From Bacillus sp. J33 (GTDB lineage Bacteria > Bacillota > Bacilli > Bacillales > Cytobacillaceae), in NCBI RefSeq assembly GCF_000518885.1, contig NZ_JAEL01000029.1, positions 1 through 56,294 on the forward strand: a DNA stretch of 56,294 bases. The letters are read 5' to 3'. A model generated the notes under the pieces. That model did not search any database and was not told where the DNA came from. It worked only from the letters and a program-made list of their open reading frames with translations. Shown piece by piece: positions 42,286 to 51,595 of this stretch (position 1 is the first letter of the stretch; every line of letters begins with the position of its first letter). The position numbers were made by a program, and so were the translations under genes.

Positions 42286-43683
42286 TTGGATAGAAGATTG
42301 GTTATTGCAGGAACAGGCAGCGGGGTTGGGAAAACAACCTTAACCATTGGCCTGATGAGCGCATTAAAATCTCGGGGATATAAAGTCCAAGGGTTTAAAT
42401 GCGGACCCGATTATATCGATCCCAGTTATCATACAGCGGTAACCGGAAGGCCGGCACGAAATCTGGATAGCTGGATGCTGGCTGAGGATACAGTAAAAGG
42501 CATTTATGCCCATGGAAGCAAGGGGGCTGATATCTCCATTATAGAAGGTGTGATGGGATTTTTTGATGGAAAGAACCCCCGTTCCAATGCCGGAAGTACA
42601 GCTGAAATCAGCATGATCACAGAAAGCCCGGTTCTATTGGCAGTGAATTGTGCAAGTATGGCAAGAAGTGCGGCTGCGATCGTGAAAGGCTTTCAAATGC
42701 TTGCAGATGGCCCAAATATTGTGGGGGTAATCGCAAACAAGGTTGGAAGCGAGGGGCATTTTAGGATTGTTAAAACGGCAATTGAACAGGAATGCGGCAT
42801 CCCGGTTATCGGATATCTGCAGCGGGAGCTTGATATTGAAATTCCTGAAAGGCATCTGGGCTTAATTCCTTCCATTGAACGCGGCGAGCTGCAGCCATTT
42901 TTTCGGCGCCTTGGGGAACTTGTTGAAAAAACAATCGATATGGACCGGGTATTGAAGCTATCGGAGACTAAGGCATTGCAGGGAGTTTCTCCTGCCCTTT
43001 TTGAGAATAGGGATAAGTCTGTCCGAATAGCTGTTGCGAAGGATGCAGCGTTTAATTTTTATTATCCGGAAAATCTTGAAATGCTGGAATCTGCAGGTGC
43101 AGAACTTGTTTATTTTTCGCCAATTGCTGGTGACGTTTTACCTGCGGAGGTGGATGGGCTTTATCTTGGCGGAGGTTTCCCCGAAGAATTTGCTCATACG
43201 CTGAGTGAAAAAACCGAGGTACATACATCGATCAAGGAAGCTGTTGAAAGCGGATTGCCGACACTTGCGGAATGCGGCGGTTTTATGTATTTAACAGAAG
43301 CAATCATCACTACTGAACAGCAGGAATACAGTATGGCCGGCATCATCCCAGGCAAGGTGAAGATGCAGCAGAAGCTGGCAGCTCTTGGCTATCGGGAAGT
43401 AGCAGGTGAACCTGGAAACTTCCTGCTGCCTGACTTTTTAAAGGCCAGAGGGCATGAATTCCATTATTCAACCTTTGAAACCAATAAAATTGGAAAATAT
43501 GCCTACTCCAGCAAAGGCATGCGCGGGGAGAAAAAAGAGGGATATCTGAAATATAATCTGGTCGCAGGCTATACCCATATTCATTTTGCTTCCTGTCCAG
43601 AACTTGTTCAAAATTGGATCGAAAAATGCAAGGAGCACGTTCTAATGAGGCAGGGGAACGGGTTATTTTTGAAGCGTAGCTGA
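42286..43683 (+). CDS. cbiA: Cobyrinic acid a,c-diamide synthase
   Basis: 465 residues. An N-terminal P-loop ATPase domain (GTGSGVGKTTLTIGL, about 9-23) is followed by a C-terminal class I glutamine-amidotransferase-like domain with the nucleophilic Cys in LAECGGFMYL (near 341) and a late His in YTHIHFAS. It amidates the a and c side chains using glutamine and ATP. The TTG at 42286 has GGGGTGG five bases upstream; a GTG three codons earlier is part of that site. Confidence 0.93.
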   Translation: MDRRLVIAGTGSGVGKTTLTIGLMSALKSRGYKVQGFKCGPDYIDPSYHTAVTGRPARNLDSWMLAEDTVKGIYAHGSKGADISIIEGVMGFFDGKNPRSNAGSTAEISMITESPVLLAVNCASMARSAAAIVKGFQMLADGPNIVGVIANKVGSEGHFRIVKTAIEQECGIPVIGYLQRELDIEIPERHLGLIPSIERGELQPFFRRLGELVEKTIDMDRVLKLSETKALQGVSPALFENRDKSVRIAVAKDAAFNFYYPENLEMLESAGAELVYFSPIAGDVLPAEVDGLYLGGGFPEEFAHTLSEKTEVHTSIKEAVESGLPTLAECGGFMYLTEAIITTEQQEYSMAGIIPGKVKMQQKLAALGYREVAGEPGNFLLPDFLKARGHEFHYSTFETNKIGKYAYSSKGMRGEKKEGYLKYNLVAGYTHIHFASCPELVQNWIEKCKEHVLMRQGNGLFLKRS

Positions 43684-43887
43684 ATCCAATAAAACAAAAA
43701 GACCATTATCTGATTTACAGGATGAATTTATATTGGATGAACGCAGTTTTCTTAAAGTTTTTGTTTTTTAGGCTAACTAAGTCTAATCAGCGGGCAGAAT
43801 TTATAAGCAAAACAACCATTTATGAAAAAAGAGCCTAAATGAAAAAGAAAAGCAGCAATTAAATTTGTGTTCAGGAAGGTGATTAAT

Positions 43888-44658
43888 ATGGAGGCAGGGA
43901 CAGTATATCTTGTTGGTGCAGGGCCTGGAGACATTAAGCTCATAACCGTATACGGACTGGAGTGCATAAAAAAAGCGGATGTGATTGCCTACGACCGGTT
44001 AATTAATCAGGATTTGCTCAAAGTTGCAAAGAAGGGAGCAGAACTGATATTTGTAGGCAAGTCGCCTGGAAGGCATGAGCTCATTCAGGAGGAGATTCAT
44101 CAACTATTGGTTGAGAAGGCAAAACAGGGTAAAACAGTCACTCGATTAAAAGGCGGGGACCCATGTGTATTTGGCCGTGTTGGGGAGGAGGCTGAAGTGC
44201 TGGCTGAGCATCAGATTCCTTTTGAAATCGTTCCTGGTGTCACTTCAGGTATCGCAGCACCGGCCTATGCAGGAATTCCCGTGACACATAGGGATCACGC
44301 TGCTTCTTTTACGATTGTAACAGGGCATGGCAGAAAGGAAAAAGAAACGGATGGAGTTAATTGGCAGGCTTTAGCTCAAGGCAGTGATACGATAGCTTTT
44401 TATATGGGAATAGGCAACCTGCCGCATATCGCAAAAGAGCTTATTCGGCATGGCAAGCCTTTCACTACTCCGGTAGCGGTGATCCAATGGGGTACGACTG
44501 AACGGCAAAAAACAGTGACAGGCAATCTTTCTACAATCGAACAGGCTGTAAAAGAATCAGGAATTCAACATCCCGCGATCATTTTGGTGGGAGAGGTTGT
44601 TCGAATGCGCGAAAAGATTAAATGGTATGAGGAGAAGGCAATAGAGGTGCATACATAA
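43888..44658 (+). CDS. cysG(A): Uroporphyrinogen-III C-methyltransferase (SUMT)
   Basis: A 256-residue SUMT of the CobA/CysG-A type that makes precorrin-2 from uroporphyrinogen III. Marks are VYLVGAGPGDIKLITVYGL (7-25), RLKGGDPCVFGRVGEEAEVL (about 88-107) and PGVTSGIAAPAYAGIPVTHR (near 119-138). ATG at 43888 has AGGAAGGTGA directly upstream, so an earlier in-frame ATG is rejected. It provides the entry substrate for this operon and possibly for siroheme. Confidence 0.93.
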   Translation: MEAGTVYLVGAGPGDIKLITVYGLECIKKADVIAYDRLINQDLLKVAKKGAELIFVGKSPGRHELIQEEIHQLLVEKAKQGKTVTRLKGGDPCVFGRVGEEAEVLAEHQIPFEIVPGVTSGIAAPAYAGIPVTHRDHAASFTIVTGHGRKEKETDGVNWQALAQGSDTIAFYMGIGNLPHIAKELIRHGKPFTTPVAVIQWGTTERQKTVTGNLSTIEQAVKESGIQHPAIILVGEVVRMREKIKWYEEKAIEVHT

Positions 44659-44709
44659 GAGTTGATCGATTTCAGGTGATTAATAACATAATAGAAAGGA
44701 GTTTTTCAT

Positions 44710-45282
44710 ATGTCTATTTTCAATATCCTGGAAAGCAGAAGAGCAATTAGAAATTATCAATCTGCAGCAATCGAAAGGGAAAAGATTGAACGGCTGCTGC
44801 ATGCTGCTACTCTTGCCCCAAATGACCGGATGAGAGAACCATGGAGCTTTTATGTGATTCAAGGAGACAAGAAGGCTGAATACGAGGAGATAGCATTACA
44901 TTATTTAAAAGAAAGGTTTCCCTCTAAGCCCCACTTAATAGAAAGCTCGTTAAGGGTTGTTAAAAATACCCCTGTCATTATTGCCGTAGCTGCAGACCTG
45001 GTACATGGAGACGAAGAAGCATCTGCCGATAACGAGTACGCTACTTGCTGTGCAATACATTCCATGTGGCTCGCAGCTGAGGAATTAGGTCTTGGATTTG
45101 TGTGGAGAACCAGGGGAGTAGGACTGGTACGCGATAACCGGTTAAGGCAATTTCTTTCCCTTCCTGATGATAAGAAGGTAATAGGCAGTGTATTTATTGG
45201 GTATCCCGAAGAAAACGATGCAGGAAAACAAAAGGAAAAATCCCGTACGTCTTATAGAGAAAAAACCCAATGGCTATCTTAA
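44710..45282 (+). CDS. cbiY: Nitroreductase-family protein CbiY
   Basis: A 190-residue flavin nitroreductase fold protein with ILESRRAIRNYQ (5-16, FMN-binding Arg), APNDRMREPWSFYVI (about 36-50) and AIHSMWLAAEELGLGFVW (near 113-130). In B. megaterium the gene at this place is cbiY. Whether it reduces cobalt or flavin, or acts like BluB in lower-ligand synthesis, is not clear. AAAGGAG precedes ATG; the end overlaps an extension of btuR. Confidence 0.8.
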   Translation: MSIFNILESRRAIRNYQSAAIEREKIERLLHAATLAPNDRMREPWSFYVIQGDKKAEYEEIALHYLKERFPSKPHLIESSLRVVKNTPVIIAVAADLVHGDEEASADNEYATCCAIHSMWLAAEELGLGFVWRTRGVGLVRDNRLRQFLSLPDDKKVIGSVFIGYPEENDAGKQKEKSRTSYREKTQWLS

Positions 45283-45296
45283 AAGGGGGGATTTTA

Positions 45297-45836
45297 ATGG
45301 GGAAGAAAAAAGGACTGGTACTGGTTTATACAGGTGATGGAAAAGGAAAGACGACGGCAGCACTGGGAGCAGCAATCCGTGCAACAGGCAGGGGAATGAA
45401 GGTACTGGCAATTCAATTCATTAAATCACCCGAAAGAACGTATGGAGAAAAAATTGTCTTTGATAAGCTGGGGATTGAAATATATCAGACAGGAGTCGGA
45501 TTCACATGGACCAAAACACCAGAGGAGCATCGGAAAGCTTTAAAAAATGCCTGGGCGTTTGTAAAAGAAAAGGTTGAGCAGCAAGTATATGATGTTGTCA
45601 TTCTCGATGAACTGAATAATGCCCTGGCCATTGATAAGTTTCCAATAGATGATGTCCTGCCCTTGCAAGAGGTAATTGAACTTATTCAAGAAAACCGTAA
45701 AGAAACGCACTTTGTGATAACAGGGCGCTCAGCAAAGAAGGAAATCATTGAATTGGCTGATCTGGTTACTGAAATGAGACCCATTAAGCACTATTATGAT
45801 GAGGGCATTCCCGCTGTAAAAGGAATTGAATTTTAG
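45297..45836 (+). CDS. btuR: Cob(I)yrinic acid a,c-diamide adenosyltransferase (CobO/BtuR type)
   Basis: A 179-residue corrinoid adenosyltransferase with the ATP-binding loop YTGDGKGKTTAALGAAIR (about 10-27), IQFIKSPER near 38 and VVILDELNNAL near 98. It transfers the 5'-deoxyadenosyl group from ATP to cobalt. ATG at 45297 has AAGGGGGGA upstream. It is the last gene of the corrin operon, closed by the terminator at 45873-45904. Confidence 0.92.
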   Translation: MGKKKGLVLVYTGDGKGKTTAALGAAIRATGRGMKVLAIQFIKSPERTYGEKIVFDKLGIEIYQTGVGFTWTKTPEEHRKALKNAWAFVKEKVEQQVYDVVILDELNNALAIDKFPIDDVLPLQEVIELIQENRKETHFVITGRSAKKEIIELADLVTEMRPIKHYYDEGIPAVKGIEF

Positions 45837-45872
45837 TGACTAATAGACTGTCAAACGATAATTGAAAAGAAA

Positions 45873-45904
45873 AAAGACATTCCTACCGCAGAATGTCTTT
45901 TTTT
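45873..45904 (+). terminator. Intrinsic terminator of the cobalamin operon
   Basis: AAAGACATTC / GAATGTCTTT with an eight-base loop and a long T-run. Confidence 0.9.
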
Positions 45905-45939
45905 GTGCTGATGTCCCACTTTGCTATTAAAAGGGGATC

Positions 45940-46090
45940 ATGCGAGGCACCTCGAAAATTCATTCGTCTTTTCTTATTTCTGTGTTTATTCGAATTTGCT
46001 CATTCAATGTCCAATGGGAGATCCCGTTAGATGGACTTAGGATCGGCGGTCTCCGGAGTAAAGCGGGCATCTGGAGTTAAAATAAGCAAC
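45940..46090. repeat. Dispersed Bacillus intergenic repeat, strongly diverged copy
   Basis: The segment has atgggagatcccgt, aggatcggcggtctcc, gtaaagcgggc and tctggag in the family order. It lies between btuR and the siderophore promoter. Confidence 0.4.
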
Positions 46091-46139
46091 AAGTCTAACA
46101 GAATATCTTATAAGAATTTAGTTGCAGGACTTTAGATTG

Positions 46140-46167
46140 TTGACGATGATAATCATTATCATATATC
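46140..46167 (+). promoter_or_regulatory. Probable promoter of the siderophore operon
   Basis: TTGACG (46140-46145) and TATATC (46162-46167) are 16 bases apart, with Fur box 1 filling the spacer. The leader to ATG is about 75 bases. Confidence 0.55.
46147..46161. promoter_or_regulatory. Fur box 1
   Basis: TGATAATCATTATCA is a perfect 7-1-7 inverted repeat identical to the core Bacillus Fur consensus. It would be occupied when iron is plentiful. Confidence 0.93.
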
Positions 46168-46187
46168 CTTGATGAGTAGTTGCTTAA

Positions 46188-46210
46188 TTGATAAATATTA
46201 TCATTATCAA
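46188..46210. promoter_or_regulatory. Fur box 2
   Basis: TTGATAA and TTATCAA bracket TATTATCATTATCAA (46196-46210), which reads TGATAATGATAATA on the minus strand. It lies about 35 bases before the start codon, and with box 1 suggests strong double Fur control. Confidence 0.8.
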
Positions 46211-46244
46211 AAAAGGCAGAAATCAGATAAAGGGATGAGTGATC

Positions 46245-48245
46245 ATGAGTGTCGTACATACCGTAAATAAAAGCAATGTAAAAACGGAAATTTTGGATTC
46301 GGAAGAATCAAAGATTCTAACCTATATCAGAAATCAGAAGCCTGAACTGGAAGCAGTGTTCCTGAAACATTTAACGGCAGGACGGAGAGGGATTTTTCAG
46401 CGCTTATTTCAGGGTCTCATAAGGGAAGGGATTATCGGTGGAAAGCGGGTTTCTTGGCTTGAAGGACCAAAAACCATGATTGAAGTCCGTCTCCCAAGCG
46501 GATTAATGCTAAAGGCAGCTGTTAAGGACCAGCATTCGCTTGGCAGATTTGATATAGAAGGAGATATCTTGATTGAGGGCCCAGAGGCAGCAAAAGAATT
46601 AACGCATCCTGCGGATCTTCTGGATTTATTATGGAAAGAAGGACTGTTGGAGGAGACATCGGAAAAACAGTTTCAAATGTTTAAAATGGAAATCCGAAAT
46701 GGATCAGCCAACCTGTCTTTGGCGCTGGCAGGAGCATCGGTAAGAAAAAATGAGTTGGAAGCTTTAGTGGAGCTTGAAAACCTTAGCACTTCCATGGATT
46801 GGGTGACCAAACAGATGGAGGAGAATAAACACTTTAGTCCGCTTGCATTTTATGAACAATGCGTTGTTGAAGGCCATCCATTGCATCCGGGTGCAAAAAC
46901 AAAGTTTGGCATTGATGTGGAGGAAGTGATTCAATATTCACCAGAGTGGGGGGCCACACCTAATGTAGCACTTGCGGCCGTTTCCAGAGAATTTTGCCGG
47001 ACAGCTTCTGCTGATGCACATTCGGTAACAGACTGGCTGTACAAGGAGTACAAAGGCTTAAAAGAAGCTGTTGAAAAAATTCTGTCCGAAAAAGGAGTAA
47101 ATCCTGCACAGTTTGAATTAGTCCCCATTCACCCATGGCAGTTTGATCATACTTTAGGAACCTTGTACAAGGAAGAGATTGCACAAAACAAAGTTATATT
47201 GATAACCGATTTTCGTATCCCAACACAATCTTTGGTCTCTTTTCGTTCGCTGGCACCTATTCAGGAAAGAGGACAGAAAAAGCATCATATAAAAACAGCC
47301 ATAAATGTGCAAACTACCAGTGCTGTTCGGACGGTTTCACCCAATTCTGCAGAAAATGGGCCCGTTCTATCAAAAATACTTTCAAGTATTCAGGAAAAAG
47401 AAAATCATTTTGGCGGAAGTTTTACTGTTCTCCAGGAAAGGGCAGGGGTTTATTTTCAACCTATTAGTCAAGGAATGTCTGAAGATGAAAGGTGGAAGCT
47501 GCAGGCTAATATGGCCTCCATTTTACGGGAAAACCCTGAAAATTATGTGAAGGACCCAGAAGAAATCCCGATGCCCGCTGCAGCTCTTCTGGCAAAATCC
47601 CCAGTTAGCGGAAAGGCGATTGTGACTGAATTGATCGAGCAGCTGGCGGATCAATACCAACTATCAAGATTGGAAGAGGCTGCTTCTCTATTCATCAGAA
47701 GATATGCAGAAATATCATTGCCCGGCTTTTTAACATTAATGGTGCGTTATGGCATAAGCTTGGAGGGCCATATGCAAAATAGCATTTCTGTTTTCCGTAA
47801 AGGAGAGCCTGTAAGAATTTTGCTGCGGGATTTTGGGGGGATACGCGTTTTCCCTAAGAGATTAAGAAAAGAAGGATATGACGCCAAATTTTTTCCCGGC
47901 TCATCCATTATGACAGAAAAAGTGGAACAACTGCGAAATATTATCACTTATTCAGTCATACAAAACCATTTTGCAGAATTGATTACAAGCATTGATCGAG
48001 AATTGGGAATTAATGAGGGGGTTCTCTGGAAACAGGTAATAATAGTGTGTGAACAGATTTTTGCTGAGTTGAAAAAGAACCCGGACATAGCTGAACAGGC
48101 TGCTTTGGATGAGCTTGCCATTTTTCAGCCTATGATAGATTTAAAGGCCTTAACAACTATGAGACTGCGCGGGGATGTAACCGATTATCCGTATGTTCAA
48201 GTACCAAATCCGCTGCTGGAATGGAAAGGGGAAACTGTTTTATGA
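46245..48245 (+). CDS. NRPS-independent siderophore synthetase 1 (IucA/IucC family)
   Basis: A 666-residue NIS synthetase that joins a polycarboxylate such as citrate to an amine or alcohol using ATP. Marks are NGSANLSLALA (about 150), EQCVVEGHPLHPGAKTKFGI with the nucleotide-binding His and Lys (near 205-225), PIHPWQFDHTL (near 292), TSAVRTVSPNS, and GISLEGHMQNS with ILLRDFGGIRV (about 500-535). ATG at 46245 has AAAGGG about ten bases upstream. It is first in a Fur-boxed operon and overlaps the second synthetase by four bases. Its sub-type and substrate are not assigned. Confidence 0.9.
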   Translation: MSVVHTVNKSNVKTEILDSEESKILTYIRNQKPELEAVFLKHLTAGRRGIFQRLFQGLIREGIIGGKRVSWLEGPKTMIEVRLPSGLMLKAAVKDQHSLGRFDIEGDILIEGPEAAKELTHPADLLDLLWKEGLLEETSEKQFQMFKMEIRNGSANLSLALAGASVRKNELEALVELENLSTSMDWVTKQMEENKHFSPLAFYEQCVVEGHPLHPGAKTKFGIDVEEVIQYSPEWGATPNVALAAVSREFCRTASADAHSVTDWLYKEYKGLKEAVEKILSEKGVNPAQFELVPIHPWQFDHTLGTLYKEEIAQNKVILITDFRIPTQSLVSFRSLAPIQERGQKKHHIKTAINVQTTSAVRTVSPNSAENGPVLSKILSSIQEKENHFGGSFTVLQERAGVYFQPISQGMSEDERWKLQANMASILRENPENYVKDPEEIPMPAAALLAKSPVSGKAIVTELIEQLADQYQLSRLEEAASLFIRRYAEISLPGFLTLMVRYGISLEGHMQNSISVFRKGEPVRILLRDFGGIRVFPKRLRKEGYDAKFFPGSSIMTEKVEQLRNIITYSVIQNHFAELITSIDRELGINEGVLWKQVIIVCEQIFAELKKNPDIAEQAALDELAIFQPMIDLKALTTMRLRGDVTDYPYVQVPNPLLEWKGETVL

Positions 48246-50344
48246 GTATCAGTTTAGCTCAGCATCTTGTAAAAGATTTACAGTTCAAGGCACCTGAAAT
48301 GTATAAAGACGAAAAGAAGATTCTTAAATTTCTGAGTAGTGAGGACCCTGACTTAGCAGCTGCTTTTATGTTATCCGTAGCAAAAGGGCGTCAAGGCATT
48401 ATAAGCAGGCTGGCAGGATCAATGCTTCGTGAAGATATCCTCGGGCTTTCTTCCAAATCGCATGATTTGTATGTCGTTGGTTCCATTCATGCCTTAAATG
48501 TTCCGTCTCTGGATGAATATTGGCAAAGGGTGATCAAGGTTCTTTCTTCATATAGATTGGAAGACGGAAAGGTCTATAAGGTCTATCCTCTTTCAGAAAA
48601 GGAATGTCTTGTTATTCCTGTAAGCAGGACGTATGCGTTTAACCGGGTAGAAGTGAATGGCAGTGTTTTGCATATAACTGGCGAAGAAATCAGGAGGATT
48701 CAACATGCCGCAGAGTTACTCGGGCTGCTAAACAGGAAATCAGGAATTGCAATAGATAAAAGCTCCTGGAGGAAGCTGGAGGAAGAGCTGCAAAATGGCA
48801 GTGCGAATTTGGCGCTTTCCTATGCATTCTGGGACAGAAAGAAAAAGCAATTTAAGAAAAGGGCTGGGGTTCATGGAATTGCAAATTCAATCGATTGGGC
48901 TCTATTGCAAAAGAGGGAGAACCGGCATTTTGATTCGAGTTTATTCTTCGAACAGCTATGTATAGAAGGACACAATCTCCATCCAGGCACTAAAACAAAA
49001 ATAGGAATGGAACCAGAGGATGTTTATCGATATGCACCTGAATTTGAAGGTAAAACAGAAATCCGATTTGTTGGCATAAGAAAAGATTATGCCGAATGGG
49101 GTGTAATTGAAGAAAAAGAGGAAGATGCAAATGCTATTCTTTTCAGAGAGTATTCTGATTTGCCGATATCTGCGAAAAAGGAATTTGCAGAGCAAGAGCT
49201 TAATCTCAGCGACTATGTGTTTGTCCCGGTCCATTCATGGCAGCTGGATAAAGCGATTCCGGATATATATCCCGAAGAAATGAATGAACGAATCATTGTT
49301 CCTGTAAAAAGTTTTGCTGTACCGTGCGGGTCAACCTCATCGTTTAGAACAGTGGTTCCTCTATCAAGGGAAGAGACTCCGAATTATGTAATCAAAGTAG
49401 CAGTCAACAGTCAGATGACTTCTACGGTCCGGTCGATTTCTGCAAATACAACAAATAATGCATCTATTTTTACACGTCTAATACGGAAAGTTATGGAGCG
49501 GGAACAAAATTTGCTGAAGACATTTGTGCCAGTATATGAATGCGCCGGATTTAATTTTAAAGCTAGGGGAACAAAAGGAGGCACGGATGAAAAAAGGACA
49601 CTGAAAAGCAGAAATTTATCGGCAGTTTTGCGGGAAAATGCTGAAAGAATAATAGGTGTTGATGAAATAGCCATTGTCGGCAGTTCGCTATTTTCAGAGT
49701 CGCCGATTTCGGAAAAATCTGTACTGAAAGAATTAATAGAAAAATATGCGGAGGAAAGGAAGGAACCCTTACTTCGCAGGGCGGCATTTCAGTTTTTTTC
49801 CGAATATATGAAAATTGCACTTACAGGCTACTTAACCCTTATGGTGAAATACGGAATTGGATTAGAAGGCCATTTGCAGAACAGTGTGATGGTGTTTAAG
49901 GAAGGACACCCTGTCAGAATGTTATTCCGGGACTGGGGCGGAGCCAGAATCTATCAAAGCAGGCTTCAGGAACAGGAAATCGAAGCAGCATTTTATCCAG
50001 GTTCGGTAACCATGACGGAGGATGTTCAGGAAATGCATAACAAGGTATTTTATACAGTTTTCCAGAATCATTGCGGTGAGTTCATTCTGCAGCTGTGCAA
50101 GCAGTTTGGATTGGAAGAAGGTAAGCTGTGGGAGGAAGTTCATCTTATTTGTGAAAATGTCTTCGCAAAGCTTGAACACCATCCACAGTATAAGAATAAT
50201 GTTTTTATCGATAAAGAGGCTCTTTATAAGGAAAAAGTAAACCACAAGGCACTGACAAAAATGCGGCTGGCACCGGAAGGGAAGGATTATGCTTATTCTA
50301 TAGTACCTAATCCTCTTCACAAATTTTACCGGAATGAAGGGTAA
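48242..50344 (+). CDS. NRPS-independent siderophore synthetase 2 (IucA/IucC family)
   Basis: A 700-residue paralogue of the preceding synthetase. It has NGSANLALSYA, EGHNLHPGTKTKIGM, PVHSWQLDKAIPD, TSTVRSISANTTN, and GIGLEGHLQNSVMVF with MLFRDWGGARI in the same order. Two such enzymes in a row usually act one after the other on two carboxylates. ATG overlaps the stop of gene 1 (ATGA); the GGAAAGGGG site lies inside the end of gene 1. Its start region is more diverged than its C-terminal half. Confidence 0.9.
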   Translation: MSISLAQHLVKDLQFKAPEMYKDEKKILKFLSSEDPDLAAAFMLSVAKGRQGIISRLAGSMLREDILGLSSKSHDLYVVGSIHALNVPSLDEYWQRVIKVLSSYRLEDGKVYKVYPLSEKECLVIPVSRTYAFNRVEVNGSVLHITGEEIRRIQHAAELLGLLNRKSGIAIDKSSWRKLEEELQNGSANLALSYAFWDRKKKQFKKRAGVHGIANSIDWALLQKRENRHFDSSLFFEQLCIEGHNLHPGTKTKIGMEPEDVYRYAPEFEGKTEIRFVGIRKDYAEWGVIEEKEEDANAILFREYSDLPISAKKEFAEQELNLSDYVFVPVHSWQLDKAIPDIYPEEMNERIIVPVKSFAVPCGSTSSFRTVVPLSREETPNYVIKVAVNSQMTSTVRSISANTTNNASIFTRLIRKVMEREQNLLKTFVPVYECAGFNFKARGTKGGTDEKRTLKSRNLSAVLRENAERIIGVDEIAIVGSSLFSESPISEKSVLKELIEKYAEERKEPLLRRAAFQFFSEYMKIALTGYLTLMVKYGIGLEGHLQNSVMVFKEGHPVRMLFRDWGGARIYQSRLQEQEIEAAFYPGSVTMTEDVQEMHNKVFYTVFQNHCGEFILQLCKQFGLEEGKLWEEVHLICENVFAKLEHHPQYKNNVFIDKEALYKEKVNHKALTKMRLAPEGKDYAYSIVPNPLHKFYRNEG

Positions 50345-50349
50345 TTATT

Positions 50350-51573
50350 ATGGCTCAAGCAGATATTCACTTTCAGAGGCCATCACGCTTCGCTCTTCAC
50401 TCTAGAACGTTTAGAATTTTTATGTCCGGAAGCCTTGTGTCGCGTGTAGCAGACTGGATGGATTTAGTAGCATTAAATTGGGCGGTGCTGCAGTTTACGA
50501 ATTCGCCTCTTTATTTGGGATTGATCAATGCCTGCCGGCTTGTGCCAGCTTTTTTGCTAAGTGTTCCGGCAGGCATCCTGGCCGATCGGCATGATCGCCG
50601 AAAGCTGCTGATTTGGATTCAAACAGGAATGATGCTGCTGACGTTTTGCCTGGGTTATATTGTAGAGGTTCAGCAGCCATTTTGGATCTTTGTATGTATC
50701 GTAACTCTTAGGGCAATGCTGGCAGCAATGGATCCACCTATTCGGAATGCTTTTGTGCCTAATCTTGTACCGGAACCTTCGATGACAAGTGCGATTGCCA
50801 TTAATACGACGGTTATCCACCTGTCCAGAATTGTTGGCCCTGCATTGGCAGGAGCCTTGCTTACTGTCACTGAAATTGAAAATTTATTTTATTTGAATGC
50901 CTGGGGAACATTAGGAGTCCTGTGCTCACTGCTGATGATCCGCTCTGTTTCTTGTTCAAAGATATACAAAAAGGAAAGCAATAAAGGAACATTTCGTGAT
51001 GCAGCAGATTATGTTAGAAAACAGCAGTCCGTTCAATCTCTGCTTATTTTGGCCATTGTCCCGATGGTTTTTGGGTTTCCTTATACGACTATGATGCCTC
51101 TTTTTGCCAGGGATCTCTTGAATTTGGGGCCAGAGGGTTTTGGGATGCTATTAGCAGTCTCATCTATTGGAGCATTAATGGGGACAGCCTTTCTTTCAAC
51201 AGGACATGAGATTAAAGGCCCTGGAAAATGGCTGGTCTATTCCATATTGGGATTTGGAGGTTCACTGCTTTTATTCATAGGAACAACAAACGTTATGATA
51301 GCAGGATTAGCTATGTTCCTGGCTGGCTTAACGAGCCAGACCTATCGCACCATTAGCCGGATTACCCTTCAAATGCATGTTCCCGATCAGCTGCGAGGAA
51401 GAGTTTTGAGCATTGCCTTAATGGACAGAGGCTTAATTCCGCTCGGAGCAATTCTCATAGGTGCAGTTGCCGGATGGACCGGTACAATATGGGCTGGTGC
51501 ATTGATGGGAATTGGCTGTATTGCCGTTACCTTTCTAATTGTCACCGCAAGGCCCCAAATCTGGCGTTTATAA
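50350..51573 (+). CDS. MFS exporter, probably for the siderophore
   Basis: A 407-residue major facilitator (enterobactin exporter EntS-like) with 12 hydrophobic helices. MFS loop motifs include SGSLVSRVADWMDLVALNWAV at the start and PAGILADRHDRRKLLIWIQ (about 76-94). It lies six bases after synthetase 2 and just before the decarboxylase, so export of the product is the natural reading. AAGGG precedes ATG. Confidence 0.88.
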   Translation: MAQADIHFQRPSRFALHSRTFRIFMSGSLVSRVADWMDLVALNWAVLQFTNSPLYLGLINACRLVPAFLLSVPAGILADRHDRRKLLIWIQTGMMLLTFCLGYIVEVQQPFWIFVCIVTLRAMLAAMDPPIRNAFVPNLVPEPSMTSAIAINTTVIHLSRIVGPALAGALLTVTEIENLFYLNAWGTLGVLCSLLMIRSVSCSKIYKKESNKGTFRDAADYVRKQQSVQSLLILAIVPMVFGFPYTTMMPLFARDLLNLGPEGFGMLLAVSSIGALMGTAFLSTGHEIKGPGKWLVYSILGFGGSLLLFIGTTNVMIAGLAMFLAGLTSQTYRTISRITLQMHVPDQLRGRVLSIALMDRGLIPLGAILIGAVAGWTGTIWAGALMGIGCIAVTFLIVTARPQIWRL

Positions 51574-51595
51574 GGATTGAATGGAGTGTTACATA

